19,997 bases of DNA from an uncultured Oscillospiraceae bacterium (GTDB lineage Bacteria; Bacillota_A; Clostridia; Oscillospirales; Oscillospiraceae), in NCBI GenBank assembly GCA_944386965.1, contig CALXDE010000198.1, forward strand, positions 1 through 19,997, given 5' to 3'. Under the pieces are notes generated by a model. It was not told the DNA's origin, made no database searches, and saw only the letters and a program-made list of their open reading frames with translations. Shown here piece by piece: positions 7,543 to 14,505 of the stretch; the first letter of the stretch is position 1; every line of letters begins with the position of its first letter. The position numbers and the translations under genes are program-made.

Positions 7543-9054
7543 TCACTTCAGTTTGGGATCCAGCGCGTCTCTGAGTCCGTCGCCCAGGAAGTTAAAGGCC
7601 AGCACCAGGATCACGATCGCGAAGCCCGGGAAGATGGCCATATACGGATTGGTTTCCAGATAGGAGCTGCCCGCCTTCAGGATGTTGCCCCACTCGGGAA
7701 TGTGCGGCGCGATGCCCAGGCCCAGATAGCTCAGAGAGCTGACGGCGGTCACGCCCGCGCCGATGCCCAGAGTCGAGCGGATGATCAGGGGCGCCATGGA
7801 GTTGGGCAGGATATGCTTGAAGATAATGACATTGTCCTTGGCGCCGCAGGCCCGGGCGGCCTCTACAAACTCGGAATCCTGCAATTGCAGCACCGAGGCC
7901 CGGATGGTTCTGGCGTAGCTCGGTATGGCACCCACGCCCAGCGCGAAGGTGATGTTGGCGGTGCTGGTGCCGAAGGCCGCGATGATGGCAATGGGCAGCA
8001 GCAGGCCCGGAATCGCCATGAACACGTCCAGCACACGCATGATGATATTGTCTGTGGCGCCGGAGTAGAACCCGGCGATGGCCCCCAGCACAATGCCCAC
8101 CACAATGGACAGAATGGTGGAGAAAATACCGACGGTCAGGGAGATTCTCGCGCCGAAAACCACGCGGGTGAACACGCAGCGCCCGTAGTCATCCGTGCCG
8201 AAGGGGTAGACCAGGCTGGGGCTCTGGAGAATCATGGAGTAGTCGTTGTCCACGGCCAGACCGTAGTCAAAGGTCAGGTTGGCGCAGATGGACAGGGCCA
8301 GCAGGAACACGATGATAAACGCGCCCAGAATCGCCATCTGGCTGCGGAAGAGGCGCTTGACCATGTCCACCCAGCCGATGGAGACGTGGTCGTCCTTGGT
8401 GCGGGACTTGCGCAGCAGGATCAGTCCCAGCAGCAGGGAGAACAGGTTGCCGGTCAGCGTGGTCGCGATGAGCACGATGGCCAGGGGCACCATGCGCTTG
8501 TCGGCCCGGTTGCCCTCCACCCCGGCGGCCACCAGCGGCAGGGACAGCAGGTGGATGACCACCACGGCGATCATCAGCCCCATGCCCAGGAAGAACGTGT
8601 CGCAGACCCAGGGCTTGAAGAAGTTCAGGCAGGAAACCAGCACAATCAGCAGCTCCACCAGTACCATGTAGCAGCCGATCTGGTACTCCAGGTTCTTCTT
8701 CTTTTTCAGCAGCATCAGCCCCGCCACGGAGCAGAAGATGTTGCCGTTGGCAATGGTCACCGCCAGCAGCACGCCGATGAGCCGCAGCGGCCGGCTGATC
8801 TCATTGCTCTTAATGATCTGGCGGTTCACCGCCAGCATGGTCAGCAGCGCGATGGCCGCCTCAGCCAGGAACAGGGCGGAAATCAGCAGCGGTACGGTGC
8901 TGATCGCGCCGGTCTTGGCGTCATAGATCGCAAAGGCGAGGGCCGCGCCGATGAGTCCGGAGGCGCCGGCGGCAAACCCCAGGACGCTGGGCTCCTGGTG
9001 CCGCTTCAGCTTGCGCTGATTGGCCTTTTTCACAAAAAAGCTCTCTTTTTTCAT
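7543..9054 (-). CDS. oppC: Oligopeptide ABC transporter permease (OppC/DppC-like) with extra N-terminal membrane region
   Basis: This is an inner-membrane permease of the BPD_transp_1 family. The canonical OppC part starts near residue 230 (WVDMVKRLFRSQMAILGAFIIVF). It contains the periplasmic FGTDDYGRCVFTRVVFGAR and the EAA loop EFVEAARACGAKDNVIIFKHILPN (two pieces of one conserved stretch). About 220 extra residues precede it, with some six hydrophobic helices in two similar halves. Each half ends in a GN-F-hydrophobic-GL-LL-basic pattern (NGNIFCSVAGLMLLKKKK and TGNLFSLLLGLILLRKSR). Total length is 503 aa against about 300 for OppC. The ATG at 9054 has AAGGGG 8 nt upstream; a GTG at 9063 would overlap that site. 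The start lies 12 nt after the permease B stop. Confidence 0.9.
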   Translation of the reverse strand: MKKESFFVKKANQRKLKRHQEPSVLGFAAGASGLIGAALAFAIYDAKTGAISTVPLLISALFLAEAAIALLTMLAVNRQIIKSNEISRPLRLIGVLLAVTIANGNIFCSVAGLMLLKKKKNLEYQIGCYMVLVELLIVLVSCLNFFKPWVCDTFFLGMGLMIAVVVIHLLSLPLVAAGVEGNRADKRMVPLAIVLIATTLTGNLFSLLLGLILLRKSRTKDDHVSIGWVDMVKRLFRSQMAILGAFIIVFLLALSICANLTFDYGLAVDNDYSMILQSPSLVYPFGTDDYGRCVFTRVVFGARISLTVGIFSTILSIVVGIVLGAIAGFYSGATDNIIMRVLDVFMAIPGLLLPIAIIAAFGTSTANITFALGVGAIPSYARTIRASVLQLQDSEFVEAARACGAKDNVIIFKHILPNSMAPLIIRSTLGIGAGVTAVSSLSYLGLGIAPHIPEWGNILKAGSSYLETNPYMAIFPGFAIVILVLAFNFLGDGLRDALDPKLK

Positions 9055-9066
9055 CTTTCCCACCCC

Positions 9067-10485
9067 TTACTGACTCTTCAGTCTGGACTTGATGCGGGGA
9101 TCAAGCCACACGTACAACAGGTCCACCAGAAGGTTCACAATGCTGATCACGATGGAGACGTAGACCACGCCGCCCAGAATGGCGGGGATATCGGGCAGGA
9201 ACTGCTTGTCGATGATGTAACTGCCGATACCCTGGATGTTGAACACCTGCTCGATCACGGCCGAGCCGCCCAGGGAGCCGCCGAACTGCAGGCCGGCCAC
9301 CGTGACAATGGGAATCATGGCGTTGCCCAGGCCGTGCTTGATAATCACCCGCGCCTTGCTCAGGCCCTTGGCCTTGGCCGTGACGATGTAGTCCTGGCTC
9401 AGCACCTCCAGCAGGGCCGAGCGGGTGTTCCGCGTCAGCGTGGCCGCCAGGCGCGTTCCGGTGACCAGCGCCGGCATCAGCAGGGATATCAAAACGCCCG
9501 GGACGTAGCTGGACGGAAGGATGTGGTGGTTGATGGAGAGATTGAGAATCATCATCATGCCGAACCAGAACGCCGGCAGGGACAGACCCACCAGAGCCAG
9601 GAACATGAAGATGTAGTCAAAAGCCGTGTTTGGCTTGACGGCCGAGATAATGCCGATGGGCAGGGAGATGGCAACTGCAATGAGGAAGCCGTATACCGTC
9701 AGCTCGATGGTCACCGGGAAGCGCCGCAGGATGGCGTCCATTACGTTCTCATTGCCCGAGTAGGAGTTGCCCAGATCGAAGGTCGCCAGATTCTTGAAGT
9801 TGTTCCACAGCTGGACAAGGTAGGGCTGGTCCAGGCCATGGACCCGGTTGAAGTCGGCGATCTGCTCCGGGGTGGCCGCCTCACCCAGCACGTTGGCCGC
9901 CGGGTCGGAGGAGGCAAAGTGCAGGATGGTGAACACCACCAGCACCACGCCGAAGGCCACGAACACCATCATGATCAGCCGCTCGAAGATGTAGCGGGTA
10001 TAGGGGTTGGCAAAGATCAGCAGCAGCAGATACATGGGCAGGGACGAGATCACGGAGAGGGCCATCAGCACCGGCTTGTTCAGTCCCCGGCACAGGAACT
10101 CCACAAACCCCACGCGGCGCGCCTTGTTGGACTTGGCGTACACCGCGTCGATGCGGGCGGAGAGCTCCACCGCCTCATCCTCGTGGATCTGCTTGGCAAG
10201 CTCCCGCTGGAAATCACCGCCCGCGGTATTCTTGCCGAAGTGCTCATACTTTTTGGTCAGGTAATCCTCCGCCTGCTGGCGGATTTTCGCCAGGCTGCCA
10301 TCCTTCTCCGCGGCGTCCCGCACCTGGGAGAGGATCTGCCCGTACTCGTTTTTCTCCCGGCTGCGAGCGGAAAGAAATGCCAGAAAGGCCACCAGCATCG
10401 TGGGCAGTCCCAGCAGGATGACGGCAATCCGATACAGCGGTTTGCCGAACGCTCGGCCGATCAGTTTGTCGATTTTGTCTTTCAT
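9067..10485 (-). CDS. oppB: Oligopeptide ABC transporter permease (OppB/DppB-like) with N-terminal extension
   Basis: This is the first gene of the transporter operon (472 aa; OppB is usually about 310). The canonical permease begins near residue 162 (YTRYIFERLIMMVFVAFGVVL) and carries the family's DPAANVLGEAATPEQI segment, the LDQPYLVQLWNNF stretch and the EAA loop (QDYIVTAKAKGLSKARVIIKHG). The first 161 residues hold a helix at about 17-39, a charged and probably helical segment at 42-125 facing one side, and a second helix at about 138-158. The ATG at 10485 is chosen for GGAGGG placed 7 nt upstream; the frame stays open for 19 more codons to 10542 but without a good ribosome site. Confidence 0.9.
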   Translation of the reverse strand: MKDKIDKLIGRAFGKPLYRIAVILLGLPTMLVAFLAFLSARSREKNEYGQILSQVRDAAEKDGSLAKIRQQAEDYLTKKYEHFGKNTAGGDFQRELAKQIHEDEAVELSARIDAVYAKSNKARRVGFVEFLCRGLNKPVLMALSVISSLPMYLLLLIFANPYTRYIFERLIMMVFVAFGVVLVVFTILHFASSDPAANVLGEAATPEQIADFNRVHGLDQPYLVQLWNNFKNLATFDLGNSYSGNENVMDAILRRFPVTIELTVYGFLIAVAISLPIGIISAVKPNTAFDYIFMFLALVGLSLPAFWFGMMMILNLSINHHILPSSYVPGVLISLLMPALVTGTRLAATLTRNTRSALLEVLSQDYIVTAKAKGLSKARVIIKHGLGNAMIPIVTVAGLQFGGSLGGSAVIEQVFNIQGIGSYIIDKQFLPDIPAILGGVVYVSIVISIVNLLVDLLYVWLDPRIKSRLKSQ

Positions 10486-10596
10486 ACATTCTCCCTCCAT
10501 GTAGTTTTTGCCAGTCTCTGTCTGCGTCCCATTCTCTGCCAACCGGCGATATCTGCCTTTATTACGTTTTAATCTACCGTAAATCCGGCCCCACGT

Positions 10597-10639
10597 CTAA
10601 TACATATTCATAATGAGTTCATAATTTATCTGTTATGAA
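10597..10639 (-). promoter_or_regulatory. Candidate control region of the Opp operon
   Basis: In an AT-rich leader the 7-mer TTCATAA occurs at 10607-10613 and 10618-10624, exactly 11 bp apart. Its inverted form TTATGAA lies at 10633-10639, giving a dyad with an 8-bp gap. A weak -10 (TATTAG on the minus strand, 10597-10602) lies beside it with no good -35, as in activator-dependent promoters. The dyad spacing is close to that of LysR-type sites, and a lysR gene lies next door. This is inference. Confidence 0.5.
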
Positions 10640-10649
10640 AAACACAATC

Positions 10650-10709
10650 TTAAAAAACAGAAGCGGCAGGAACTGCCCGGCTATCCAGCCGGATACGGTC
10701 CCTGCCGCT
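10650..10709 (-). terminator. Terminator of the lysR gene
   Basis: A 9-bp outer stem (10662-10670 with 10701-10709) and an inner CCGGCT/AGCCGG stem are followed on the minus strand by a run of six T (10652-10657). It separates lysR transcription from the Opp operon. Confidence 0.8.
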
Positions 10710-10763
10710 CTACCATATCTATAATATCCATAAACCGGGCCGCGCGGACCTGCCTCGCCTCTC

Positions 10764-11669
10764 TCAGAAGCAGCTGCCGCAGGCGTCGTCCATATGCTCC
10801 TCGTAGTAATCCCGGAGATACTTGCGGAACTCCCGGGCCATTTTATTGAAATGGTGTCCCGCCTTCCACATAATATAGTGGTTGCGGGTATAGGCAGGCT
10901 CCTTGATGGGGATAAAGACCACCTGGGTGTTCCCGGCGTTCTGAATCGCGCGCTCCTTTGTCATCAGAGCCACGCCCTTGCCGGCGGCCACCATCTCCGT
11001 CATGTAGCAGTGGAAGCACTCCTGGACCACGTGGGCGGTAAAGCCGGAATCCTCGCACATGGCATCCGTCAATGTGCGGTACTCGTAGCCCTTGGGCAGG
11101 TTGATGAAGGCCTCCTCGCTCAGCTCCCGCAGCCGCACCCACTCCCGCTTGGCCAGGGGATGCTCCACCGGAACCGCCAGCATCATCAGCTCCTCCCGGA
11201 TCACCTCGCCCACCAGTCCGGCGGCGGAATTCAGGCAGCTGCAGATCACATAGTCCACATTTTCCTTGCGCAGCTCCTCCTCCACGCTGTCCGCGCCAAT
11301 CTCGATCTGGCGGATCTTGCTGTCAGGGTAGCGCTCCTTGAACTCCGCCAGCACCTGCCAGGAAAAGGGCTTGCTGACGACGCCCAGGGTCAGCACATTT
11401 TCCATCTTCTGGCAGTAGGTTTCCACCTCCTTCTGGCCCCGATGCATAATGTCCAGCGCCTGCTCCACATATTCCAGGTAGATCTCGCCGCATTTGTTCA
11501 GGGAGATGTTCCGCCCCACCCGATCAAACAGCGGCACGCCCACCTCTTTTTCCAATCGGGCGATACTGACGCTCAGCGCCGGCTGTGCAACATTCAGTTT
11601 TTTCGCCGCGTTGGTCAGATGGCCCGCTTCCGCAACCGCTACAAAATACCGCAGCTGCACCAAATCCAT
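10764..11669 (-). CDS. LysR-family transcriptional regulator, cysteine-rich
   Basis: This 301-aa LTTR is a DNA-binding regulator. The winged HTH occupies about residues 1-60 (LRYFVAVAEAGHLTNAAKKL, then NVAQPALSVSIARLEKEVG, then PLFDR); the effector domain runs from about 92 to 290. Nine Cys are present, six of them in close pairs: C143/C145 (CSC), C218/C221 (CFHC) and C297/C300 (CGSC at the extreme C-terminus). The ATG at 11669 has AAGGGG 9 nt upstream. It is divergent from the Mo-reductase operon, the classic LTTR arrangement, and also sits immediately upstream of the Opp operon. Its own promoter and terminator make it a separate unit. Its likely target is the divergent operon, perhaps also opp. 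The effector is unknown. Confidence 0.9.
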   Translation of the reverse strand: MDLVQLRYFVAVAEAGHLTNAAKKLNVAQPALSVSIARLEKEVGVPLFDRVGRNISLNKCGEIYLEYVEQALDIMHRGQKEVETYCQKMENVLTLGVVSKPFSWQVLAEFKERYPDSKIRQIEIGADSVEEELRKENVDYVICSCLNSAAGLVGEVIREELMMLAVPVEHPLAKREWVRLRELSEEAFINLPKGYEYRTLTDAMCEDSGFTAHVVQECFHCYMTEMVAAGKGVALMTKERAIQNAGNTQVVFIPIKEPAYTRNHYIMWKAGHHFNKMAREFRKYLRDYYEEHMDDACGSCF

Positions 11670-11706
11670 TTCACACAGCCCCTTCCTCTTTCTATCTGTT
11701 ACTTAT

Positions 11707-11734
11707 TTTATATCATCTGCTCTGGTCTTTTCAA
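11707..11734 (-). promoter_or_regulatory. Predicted promoter of lysR
   Basis: On the minus strand, TTGAAA (11729-11734) and TATAAA (11707-11712) are separated by 16 bp. They lie about 40-65 bp upstream of the lysR start in an otherwise AT-rich 340-bp divergent region. Confidence 0.6.
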
Positions 11735-11774
11735 GCCCTTATCCTGGCAAAGATATCCGCCGCCGAAAATTGTG

Positions 11775-11787
11775 ATGTTGTTAACAT
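11775..11787. promoter_or_regulatory. Dyad ATGTT-N3-AACAT in the divergent region
   Basis: A 5-bp inverted repeat with a 3-bp centre lies upstream of the lysR promoter and about 150 bp upstream of the other promoter. It is a possible regulator site, but it is short enough to be chance in AT-rich DNA. Confidence 0.3.
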
Positions 11788-11923
11788 TCGACAAATTTCT
11801 ATTTCAATATTCGGAATAGTTTTGGCTAACTTCCAAAAAATCTTTCAGAATTTGACCAGAATTTAACAATCATCCATCTTTTTCAGCAAAATGTCCATTC
11901 ATTCGCCGGTGTTATCAACTCAT

Positions 11924-11935
11924 TATTAGTTAATA
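11924..11935. promoter_or_regulatory. Dyad TATTA-GT-TAATA abutting the operon -35
   Basis: A perfect 5-bp-arm inverted repeat ends one base before the -35 region of the promoter of the Mo-reductase operon, the position where LysR-type activators usually contact RNA polymerase. The rest of the 11670-12009 gap is AT-rich and shows no further gene. Confidence 0.45.
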
Positions 11936-11936
11936 T

Positions 11937-11966
11937 TGGACAAGGGCATAGTGGGGAATGTATGAT
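11937..11966 (+). promoter_or_regulatory. Predicted promoter of the Mo-reductase operon
   Basis: TGGACA (11937-11942) and TATGAT (11961-11966) have five of six consensus bases each and are 18 bp apart, 44 bp upstream of the first start codon. AAGGAG precedes the ATG at 12010. Confidence 0.65.
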
Positions 11967-12009
11967 AGTCTTAACAAAGTAAGAATTAAAATAAGGAGAG
12001 TACGCGCCC

Positions 12010-13194
12010 ATGAACGCCAAATATAATTTTGACGCCCCCATCAACCGCGAGGGCAGCTGCTGCCTGAAATGGGACCGCCGGGCAGGCAAATTCCAGGAGT
12101 CCGACATCATTCCGCTGTGGATCGCGGACACCGACTTCGCCTGTCCCCCGGAGGTCATCGAGGCCATCGCGCAGCGCTGCGCCCACCCGGTGCTGGGGTA
12201 CAGCTTTGCCTCCGAGGATTATTACGAGAGCATCATCCACTGGTTCGAAACCCGGCACAGCCTGACCATCCAGCGGGAGTGGATGCGCGCCGCCAGCGGC
12301 GTGGTCACCTCCATCAGCTATGGCATCCAGGCGCTGACAAAGCCCGGCGACAAGGTCCTGATCCAGCCCCCTGTGTACGACCCCTTTGCCGCGGTCGCCG
12401 CCGGGACCGGCCGGGTGGTGGTGGAAAATCCCCTGCGGTATGCGGACAACACCTACACCATGGACTACGAGAATCTGGAGGCGGCGTTCCAGGACGGCGT
12501 CCGCCTGATGGTTCTGTGCAACCCCCACAACCCCGTGGGCCGGGTCTGGACCGCCGAGGAGCTCCGGCGGCTGGTGGACCTGTGCGTCAAATACCAGGTC
12601 TACCTCATCTCCGACGAGATCCACTGTGACTTCGCCCTGTTCGGGAACCGGTACACCTCCATCCTGGCCTTTCCGGAGATCCACCCCCTGGTCATCTGCT
12701 GCGTTGCCCCGGGAAAGACCTTCAATCTGTCCGGCCTGGCCGTCTCCACGACGCTGGTCCCCAACCCCGAGCTCAACCAGCGCCTGCTGGACCAGCTCCG
12801 CACCGCCTGGCTCATCAACCCCAACGTGCTGGGGCTGGTGGCCTCCACCGCCGCTTACGCCCGCGGCGGAGCGTGGATGGATGAGCAGCTGCGGTATGTG
12901 GAGGACAACTCCGCGCTGGTGCGGGAGCGCCTGAGCCGGGAGGCCCCCCATATCCGCCCCGCCCGCCACGAGGGGACCTTCCTCATGTGGCTGAATTTCT
13001 GGGAGTTTGGTCTGACAAACGAGGCGCTGTCCCAGGAGCTGGCCCACACCTGGCACCTGGGCATGAACGACGGCTGGCACTTCGGCTCCGGCGGCGACGG
13101 CTTTATGCGTCTGAACATCGGCTGCCGCAGGGAACTGCTCCATCAGGCCATCGACCAGCTCGTCCGCATGGACAGAGCCCATTTCCCCCAATAA
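12010..13194 (+). CDS. MalY/PatB-type PLP-dependent aminotransferase / cysteine-S-conjugate beta-lyase
   Basis: This is a fold-type I PLP enzyme (394 aa, normal for the family). Family landmarks: KWDRR near 20-24; WIADTDF at 37-43, the MalY/PatB signature; YSFASEDYYESI; NPHNPVGR at 171-178; SDEIHCDF at 201-208 with D202 for the pyridine nitrogen; and APGKTFNLSGL with K236 as the Schiff-base lysine. MalY/PatB members usually cleave C-S bonds of cystathionine or cysteine conjugates to thiol, pyruvate and ammonia, but some act as true aminotransferases. It is the first gene of the operon, so its job is probably tied to the reductase genes that follow. It starts at ATG 12010 with AAGGAG about 11 nt upstream. 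The exact reaction cannot be read. Confidence 0.88.
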   Translation: MNAKYNFDAPINREGSCCLKWDRRAGKFQESDIIPLWIADTDFACPPEVIEAIAQRCAHPVLGYSFASEDYYESIIHWFETRHSLTIQREWMRAASGVVTSISYGIQALTKPGDKVLIQPPVYDPFAAVAAGTGRVVVENPLRYADNTYTMDYENLEAAFQDGVRLMVLCNPHNPVGRVWTAEELRRLVDLCVKYQVYLISDEIHCDFALFGNRYTSILAFPEIHPLVICCVAPGKTFNLSGLAVSTTLVPNPELNQRLLDQLRTAWLINPNVLGLVASTAAYARGGAWMDEQLRYVEDNSALVRERLSREAPHIRPARHEGTFLMWLNFWEFGLTNEALSQELAHTWHLGMNDGWHFGSGGDGFMRLNIGCRRELLHQAIDQLVRMDRAHFPQ

Positions 13195-13227
13195 AGAACC
13201 ATCAACAGGAAGGAGTTGTTGAAGCGA

Positions 13228-14505
13228 ATGGCGACCTACGCGATCATTGGATTTGGCTGCGCAGGCTTCCACGCCCTCGAGGCAATCCGCGAAGCCGACA
13301 AGACCGGCGTGATCCACATCTATTCCGAGCATACCGACCCGCCCTATAACCCGATGCTGACCACCTACTACGCATCCAACCGCCTGTGCTACGAGGGGAT
13401 GTTCCCCTTTGGTGATCTGGCGGACATTGCCGCCAACTACCACGCCGAGATCTTTTCCGGCACCCGGGTCACCGCCCTGGACGCGGACAAACGGACCCTG
13501 ACCCTGGAGGACGGAACGGAGCGCGCCTATGACAAGATCCTGCTGGCCACCGGCGCCCGCTCTTTTACCCCGCCCATCCCCATCGAGTGCCCGGAGGCCG
13601 CCGTCTCCATGCGGACTCTGGATGACGCCAGAGTCCTCAAGCGGATTCTGGAGGAGCGGCCCATCAAGCAGGCCGTGGTCATCGGCGCCTCCATGGCCGG
13701 CATCAAGGTGGCGGAGGTGCTCCACAACAACGGCGCCCACGTGATCCTGGCGGACATGGCGCCCTATATCTTCCCCCTGGCCGCCTATCCCGAGACTGCG
13801 GAGCGGATTGAGCGGAAGCTGACGGACGACGGGGTGGAGCTTCGGTTCCGCGCGGGCCTTGCCGCCGTCCGCAAGGGCGGTGAGATGACGGCCAGCGTGG
13901 AATTTTCCGACGGCTCCTCCATCCCTGCCGATCTGGTGGCGCTGTGCATCGGCACCCGGGCGGCCACGGAACTGGCCGTCCAGGCGGGCATCCAGGTCAA
14001 CCGCGGCATCGTGGTGCAGGATACCATGGAGACATCCGCCCCGGGCATCTACGCCGCCGGCGACTGCTGCGAGGGCTGCAATCTCCAGAGCGGGCAGTCC
14101 ATGATCATCGGCCTGTGGGCCAACGCCGCCTATCAGGGGCACACCGCCGGGGCCAATATGGCCGGCGCGCCCAGCGCGTTCCGGGGGAATATCCTGCACA
14201 ACATCACCCATTTCTTCCACATGGACTTCATCGGCTTCGGCGACAACCGCATCACCGGCGAAACCGTCACCTTTGAAAACAAGGAGAAGGGCCTGTGGAT
14301 TCAGGCGGTGCTGAAGGACAATTGTCTGGCCGGAATCAACATCCTGGGCAGCTACCGCATCAGCGGGATTCTGAAAAACCACATCCTCGAGGTCATCCAA
14401 AACGGCCGCCACCGGATTTCCGACATCCAGCGCGGTGTACTGCGCCGGGAGGGCCTGAGCGAGGAGTTCCTGCGTGTACTGGAGGGAGGCACCTATGGCA
14501 ACTAG
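13228..14505 (+). CDS. FAD-dependent NAD(P)H oxidoreductase (pyridine nucleotide-disulfide type)
   Basis: This is a two-dinucleotide-binding flavoprotein (425 aa). The FAD Rossmann motif GFGCAG lies at 8-13, TGAR at 108-111, the NAD(P)H motif GASMAG at 153-158, and the second FAD motif GIYAAGDC at 273-280. It resembles the NADH-rubredoxin reductase/NirB-type branch. It lacks the redox-active CxxxxC of glutathione reductases, so it probably passes electrons to a partner rather than reducing a disulfide. A CCEGC cluster at 280-284 is unusual. The ATG at 13228 is preferred over two TTG codons that sit too close to the AAGGAG site. Its stop overlaps the next start by 11 bp, implying coupled translation with the molybdoenzyme, which makes it the likely electron input. 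Confidence 0.9.
   Translation: MATYAIIGFGCAGFHALEAIREADKTGVIHIYSEHTDPPYNPMLTTYYASNRLCYEGMFPFGDLADIAANYHAEIFSGTRVTALDADKRTLTLEDGTERAYDKILLATGARSFTPPIPIECPEAAVSMRTLDDARVLKRILEERPIKQAVVIGASMAGIKVAEVLHNNGAHVILADMAPYIFPLAAYPETAERIERKLTDDGVELRFRAGLAAVRKGGEMTASVEFSDGSSIPADLVALCIGTRAATELAVQAGIQVNRGIVVQDTMETSAPGIYAAGDCCEGCNLQSGQSMIIGLWANAAYQGHTAGANMAGAPSAFRGNILHNITHFFHMDFIGFGDNRITGETVTFENKEKGLWIQAVLKDNCLAGINILGSYRISGILKNHILEVIQNGRHRISDIQRGVLRREGLSEEFLRVLEGGTYGN

Noticed and set aside
7519..10572. A 1017-codon open frame on the plus strand across the permease and ATPase genes
   Set aside because: It runs antisense to clear permease and ATPase genes. Its His/Gln/Gly/Asp-rich translation matches no fold and is the usual mirror of high GC at third positions.
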